Assembly (NCBI GenBank): GCA_025960445.1
Contig: JAICIT010000079.1
Location: forward strand, 1 to 8,318
Source of the DNA: Bradyrhizobium sp.
GTDB lineage: Bacteria; Pseudomonadota; Alphaproteobacteria; Rhizobiales; Xanthobacteraceae
DNA length: 8,318 nucleotides
Direction of reading: 5' to 3'
Shown: positions 5,152-8,318 of the stretch, in pieces
Position numbering within the stretch: position 1 is the first letter of the stretch
Layout of the letters: the number at the start of each line of letters is the position of its first letter
Notes under the pieces: generated by a model
The model's database searches: none
What the model was told of the DNA's origin: nothing
Seen by the model: the letters and a program-made list of their open reading frames with translations, nothing else
Position numbers and translations under genes: made by a program

Positions 5152-5628
5152 ATGCGTACTTACGATCTCACTCCGTTTTACCGCTCAACCGTCGGCTTCG
5201 ACCGACTCTTCTCGCTGCTCGACCGCTCGACCGCTGACGGCAGCCCCGGCTATCCGCCCTACAATATCGAGCGCACCGGCGAGAACAGCTACCGCATTAC
5301 GGTTGCGGTTTCCGGCTTCTCGCAGGGCGAACTCTCCATCGTCGCGAAAGAAAATACGCTGACGATCAAGGGCGAAAAAACCGCGAATGAAAACGGCAAG
5401 GAGAGTTCCGAGGTGCTCTATCGCGGCATCGCCGCGCGGGCCTTCGAACGGGTTTTCCAACTCGCCGATTTCGTCGTGGTGAAAAACGCCTCGCTCGAGA
5501 ACGGGCTATTGCACGTCGATCTCGTCCGCGAGATTCCCGAAGCCAAGAAGCCCCGCAGCATCCCGATTTCCACTAGCGCCCCGGCGGCACAAGTGGTCGA
5601 GGGTTCGGCCGAAAAGGCTGCTGCCTGA
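5152..5628 (+). CDS. small heat shock protein, Hsp20 family (class A)
   Basis: A 158-residue ATP-independent chaperone that binds unfolding proteins and holds them for refolding by DnaK/ClpB. The short N-terminal arm (1-33, containing STVGFDRLF) is followed by the alpha-crystallin domain, which opens with YPPYNIE (34-40) and closes with the family signature ASLENGLLHVDL (A113, G118, L120). The C-terminal IPI motif (137-139), used for oligomer assembly, is present. The last 19 residues form an Ala-rich tail slightly longer than in many relatives. The opening residues match rhizobial class-A proteins of the HspA/HspH kind. Start ATG 5152 has GGAGGA at 5141-5146, which lies inside the ROSE hairpin, so expression should be induced by heat. 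The gene appears to be transcribed alone, ending at the terminator just downstream. Confidence 0.97.
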   Translation: MRTYDLTPFYRSTVGFDRLFSLLDRSTADGSPGYPPYNIERTGENSYRITVAVSGFSQGELSIVAKENTLTIKGEKTANENGKESSEVLYRGIAARAFERVFQLADFVVVKNASLENGLLHVDLVREIPEAKKPRSIPISTSAPAAQVVEGSAEKAAA

Positions 5629-5654
5629 CAACTCTTACGTTAGCTATGAATGCG

Positions 5655-5684
5655 AAACGCCCCGGAAATCCGGGGCGTTTTTTT
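5655..5684 (+). terminator. intrinsic terminator of hsp20
   Basis: ACGCCCCGG (5657-5665) and CCGGGGCGT (5670-5678) form a perfect 9-bp stem with a four-base loop, extendable by A-T pairs. T residues run to 5684. It lies 26 bases past the Hsp20 stop and 30 bases before the end of the convergent secreted-protein gene. Read on the minus strand it has only three T, so it mainly serves hsp20 but could also slow the opposing transcript. Confidence 0.93.
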
Positions 5685-5713
5685 CCGGTCGTGTCGGCGC
5701 GAACGCGCGTAGG

Positions 5714-6412
5714 TCAATCCAGCCCTTGCACCTTCGGCATTTCCTGGGTCGGAAGTATTTGCGGCCCGGCGCGTTTGGCCTCCGCAGCCGGTGGAGGGGC
5801 GGCTTGCACGACGGTTTGCCGTTCGCCCGGCTTATCATCCACCACCGCAGAGCGCTGCGCCGGTTCCTGGGTCGGGTTCGGCGGGGCCGGATGGGCCTCC
5901 CCAGTTTGCGACGGTGACGCCTTGGGTAAGGGCACCAAATCCCTTCGGCTAGAAGCGTGGGGGATCGAGGCCGGCGGTCGTGGACCGCTTCTGACCGAAC
6001 TGGGCGGGGGGCCGACCGGTCCATAGGCTGGGCCGTCGTTGAAACGATCGCCCATACGGTATGTCGGCATGAAGCGGACGATCCGCCCGGTGCGCGCGTC
6101 GATGACCAGCCGGCCACCCTCGCCGTCCCGATCGATCACCGCGATCGTGTAGATGAGGCCACGCTGCAGCGGAGGCCCTAGCGGCGAGAACCCGTTCTCC
6201 CGCAACACCGTGTAGACCTCGCGAGTGGGTAGCAAGCTCGGTCCGTAGCGCGGCACCAATACTGGCTCCGGCATCGCCGCATACGGGCCATCGAAATCGG
6301 AGATTGCCGTGTAGGGCGGGCCGCCGGAATGGGGAGGAGCCGATACTTGCGCAAAGGCAACCGGGGCGACCGCCAACCCAGCCAGGATGGCCCATCCCAT
6401 CAACAGTTTCAT
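5714..6412 (-). CDS. secreted PepSY-like, proline-rich protein of unknown function
   Basis: A 232-residue exported protein. Residues 1-21 are a clear signal peptide: M-K start, hydrophobic core and an AFA-Q cleavage site. Residues 63-116 resemble a PepSY-type fold: a helix (TREVYTVLRENGF), then strands (LIYTIAVIDRDG, GRLVIDARTGRIVRF) ending in the usual D-x-x-T-G-x-I turn. From about 125 to 232 the chain is proline- and alanine-rich with charged residues, probably disordered and perhaps spanning the periplasm or cell wall. The ATG complementary to 6410-6412 is chosen because AAGGAG (6427-6422) precedes it and the signal peptide starts there. The frame is open upstream to an ATG at 6487, which would give the signal peptide an unlikely 25-residue lead. 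I do not recognise a specific function; similar proteins are annotated as hypothetical. Confidence 0.75.
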   Translation of the reverse strand: MKLLMGWAILAGLAVAPVAFAQVSAPPHSGGPPYTAISDFDGPYAAMPEPVLVPRYGPSLLPTREVYTVLRENGFSPLGPPLQRGLIYTIAVIDRDGEGGRLVIDARTGRIVRFMPTYRMGDRFNDGPAYGPVGPPPSSVRSGPRPPASIPHASSRRDLVPLPKASPSQTGEAHPAPPNPTQEPAQRSAVVDDKPGERQTVVQAAPPPAAEAKRAGPQILPTQEMPKVQGLD

Positions 6413-6873
6413 GGCCCGATGCTCCTTCAAGTTCCGTTCAACGCCAGCGCAGAAGCTGTTTCGCTTCTTCTTGCGCCAGCCGAACATCAGTGCCGAATTC
6501 GGCGGCCCTTGGGCGGGATGGCGGCGCGTTTGCTTCGAATTGAGGGCGGCCGGTGAAGCGGCGGCGCGGACATACATGCCGAACGGCGACTTTCGCGCGC
6601 TTGTATGATACAAAGAAATTTGGCATGTTCGGAGTTAGGACAGCAAGCCTGTCTTATTTCCGGGGCGAACCCTGAATAGGGATTGCAGCGGAAGTTCGGC
6701 GCTTCGGCTGCCGAGAAAAGTGCAGGCAAGGGCCGTTCCTCGGGGACGTTGAACGCCCGGTCTGAATTCTGAAATTACGGCTCGCGAAGGACGAGCGGTG
6801 GCCGGGTGGGTGCCGCAGGACGCCCAAGGTGCGCCGACGATGCGAGGCCCTTCGAGATTTGAGAGGACGCGAG
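6413..6873. other. intergenic region between the secreted-protein gene and gltB
   Basis: This 461-base divergent region should hold promoters for both neighbours. No coding region is convincing: the open frames lack ribosome sites and resemble no family. Visible structure is a perfect palindrome TTGTAT-G-ATACAA (6601-6613), a 12-bp palindrome GCCGAATTCGGC (6492-6503), and short GC-rich hairpins such as GCTCG/CGAGC (6780-6796). TTGAAC at 6749-6754 lacks a good -10 at 17 bases, so I cannot assign the gltB promoter. Confidence 0.5.
6601..6613. promoter_or_regulatory. 13-bp palindrome, candidate operator
   Basis: TTGTAT and ATACAA form a perfect inverted repeat around a single G in otherwise GC-rich DNA. 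The form T-TGTAT-N-ATACA-A resembles operators of GntR-family (FCD-type) dimeric regulators. The segment also contains TATGAT (6604-6609), a five-of-six match to a -10 box, but without a -35. It lies 189 bases before the secreted-protein start and 260 bases before gltB. Which gene it might control is unknown. Confidence 0.35.
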
Positions 6874-8318
6874 ATGAGCGGGTCGGAGTTGGAGCGTGAA
6901 AACGTCGTGACAGATACGCTGTCGACGGCTCCCGATTCCAAATTGGCCGTGGCTCTGCACGAACTCGCGTCCTGGCACGAGCATGACGGGCGTCCTTTGG
7001 CTGAGGGCATGTACGATCCTGCCCTCGAAAAGGATTCGTGCGGCGTCGGTTTTATCGCCAACATCAAGGGCAAGAAGTCGCATCAAATCATTTTCGATGC
7101 GCTCAACATTCTGTGCAACCTCGAGCATCGCGGCGCCGTCGGCGCCGATCCGCGCGCCGGTGACGGCGCCGGCATCCTGGTGCAGATTCCGCATGCTTTC
7201 TTCGCGCGCAAGGCGGCGGAGATCGGTTTCAAGCTGCCGCAACCCGGCGACTATGCGGTCGGCGCATTGTTCATGCCGAGAGAGGCGGCCTGGCGCAAGG
7301 TTATCAAGAGCATCATCGCCGATCAGATCAAGGCCGAAGGACTGGTGCTGCTCGGCTGGCGCGACGTGCCGACCGACAATTCCTCGCTCGGCCAAACCGT
7401 CAAACCCACCGAGCCCGCGCACATGCAGGTGTTCATCGGGCGCAACAGCACGGCGAAGACCGCTGACGAGTTCGAGCGACGGCTATACATCCTTCGCAAG
7501 TCGATTTCGCAGGCGATCTATCAGCGCCGCGATCGCGGCCTCGCCGGCTATTATCCGGTTTCGCTGTCGTGTCGCACCGTCGTCTACAAGGGCATGTTCC
7601 TCGCCGATCAACTCGGCAAATATTATCCGGACCTGAGCGAGCCGGATTTCGAGAGCGCGCTGGCCCTCGTGCATCAGCGTTTCTCGACCAACACTTTCCC
7701 TACCTGGTCGTTGGCGCACCCGTATCGAATGATCGCCCACAACGGCGAAATCAACACGTTGCGTGGCAACGTCAACTGGATGGCGGCGCGCCAGGCTTCG
7801 GTGCATTCGCAACTGTACGGCAAGGACATCAGCCGGCTCTGGCCGATCTCCTACGAGGGCCAGTCCGATACCGCTTGCTTCGATAACGGCCTCGAATTCC
7901 TGGTGCAGGGCGGCTACTCGCTGCCGCACGCCGTGATGATGATGATTCCGGAAGCCTGGGCCGGCAACCCGCTGATGGACGAAGAGCGTCGCGCATTTTA
8001 CGAATATCACGCGGCGATCATGGAGCCGTGGGACGGCCCTGCCGCGATCGCGTTCACCGATGGCCGCCAGATTGGCGCCACGCTGGATCGTAACGGCCTG
8101 CGCCCGGCGCGCTATCTGGTGACCAGCGACGATCGAATCGTCATGGCCTCGGAAATGGGCGTGCTGAAGATTCCGGAGGAGCAGATCGTCACCAAGTGGC
8201 GATTGCAGCCGGGCAAGATGCTGCTGGTCGACCTCGAGCAAGGCCGGCTGATTCCCGATGACGAGATCAAGGCTTCGCTGGCGCGCAGCCATCCCTATCG
8301 CAAGTGGCTCGACCGCAC
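6874..8318 (+). CDS. gltB: glutamate synthase large subunit, N-terminal part (runs off window)
   Basis: The first 481 codons of the roughly 1,500-residue alpha subunit of NADPH-dependent glutamate synthase (GOGAT). With GltD it makes two glutamates from glutamine and 2-oxoglutarate, the assimilation partner of glutamine synthetase. Present is the class-II glutamine amidotransferase (Ntn-hydrolase) domain, with the nucleophile C56 in KDSCGVGFIA exposed after propeptide removal, LEHRGAVGADPRAGDGAG, HQRFSTNTFPTW (267-278), HNGEINT (289-295), EGQSDTACFDNGLE, and DRNGLRPARY. The sequence stops before the central and FMN-binding synthase domains, so gltB runs off the right edge; gltD would be expected nearby. 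The ATG at 6874 has GAGAGGA at 6861-6867. The implied propeptide of 55 residues is longer than the 36-42 I recall for Azospirillum and E. coli. No frameshift or stop interrupts the visible part. Confidence 0.97.
   Translation, partial: MSGSELERENVVTDTLSTAPDSKLAVALHELASWHEHDGRPLAEGMYDPALEKDSCGVGFIANIKGKKSHQIIFDALNILCNLEHRGAVGADPRAGDGAGILVQIPHAFFARKAAEIGFKLPQPGDYAVGALFMPREAAWRKVIKSIIADQIKAEGLVLLGWRDVPTDNSSLGQTVKPTEPAHMQVFIGRNSTAKTADEFERRLYILRKSISQAIYQRRDRGLAGYYPVSLSCRTVVYKGMFLADQLGKYYPDLSEPDFESALALVHQRFSTNTFPTWSLAHPYRMIAHNGEINTLRGNVNWMAARQASVHSQLYGKDISRLWPISYEGQSDTACFDNGLEFLVQGGYSLPHAVMMMIPEAWAGNPLMDEERRAFYEYHAAIMEPWDGPAAIAFTDGRQIGATLDRNGLRPARYLVTSDDRIVMASEMGVLKIPEEQIVTKWRLQPGKMLLVDLEQGRLIPDDEIKASLARSHPYRKWLDR

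Noticed and set aside
6487..6729. 80-residue minus-strand ORF upstream of the secreted-protein gene
   Set aside because: No ribosome site, composition typical of a random GC-rich frame, no recognisable motif.
6807..6825. GG-N10-GC match to a sigma-54 promoter before gltB
   Set aside because: Only the minimal dinucleotides fit within a G-rich stretch; the TTGC part of the -12 element is absent, so chance is likely in this GC content.
1..8318. Search for CRISPR arrays, IS elements, integrase sites, toxin-antitoxin or defence genes
   Set aside because: No regularly spaced repeats, transposase motifs, long terminal inverted repeats or defence-family domains are visible; gene content is ordinary core chromosome.

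Overview
The window reads as chromosomal core sequence from a high-GC alphaproteobacterium, most likely Bradyrhizobium or a close relative (Nitrobacteraceae/Bradyrhizobiaceae). The pointers are a class-A small heat shock gene under a ROSE RNA thermometer, a suhB/mmgR-type small RNA beside an inositol-monophosphatase-family gene, a CpdR-type receiver protein and an alphaproteobacterial gltB. The genus is inferred. I see no transposase, integrase, phage gene or CRISPR array.

Left part (1-2358): tRNA-Val(GAC) on the minus strand, then cpdR (minus), a single-domain receiver that in Caulobacter-like bacteria controls ClpXP proteolysis. Divergent from it is an N-formylglutamate amidohydrolase gene (plus). 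The 513-base gap after that gene holds a small RNA on the minus strand (about 1913-2000), with a recognisable promoter, three stem-loops, an unpaired UUUCCUCCCU motif and a strong intrinsic terminator. It matches the suhB/mmgR (alpha-r8) family.

Middle (2359-4933): hisN-type histidinol-phosphatase (plus), followed by a TSUP (TauE/SafE) membrane permease (plus), probably cotranscribed. The permease ends tail-to-tail, 9 bases away, against an alpha/beta hydrolase of the lysophospholipase/monoacylglycerol lipase type (minus).

Right part (4934-8318): an Hsp20 gene (plus) has its Shine-Dalgarno sequence locked in a ROSE hairpin with the hallmark bulged G, and ends at a perfect intrinsic terminator. 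A secreted PepSY-like, proline-rich protein (minus) follows. After a 461-base gap the window ends inside gltB (plus), the glutamate synthase large subunit, of which 481 codons are present.

These are mostly separate housekeeping and stress units rather than one pathway. The common threads are post-transcriptional control (an sRNA and an RNA thermometer) and nitrogen/amino-acid metabolism (N-formylglutamate amidohydrolase, HisN, GltB and a probable nitrogen-linked sRNA). I found no clearly undescribed multi-gene system. The most informative items are the two RNA regulators, the inverted and direct repeats upstream of the sRNA promoter, and a short ORF bridging hisN and the permease.
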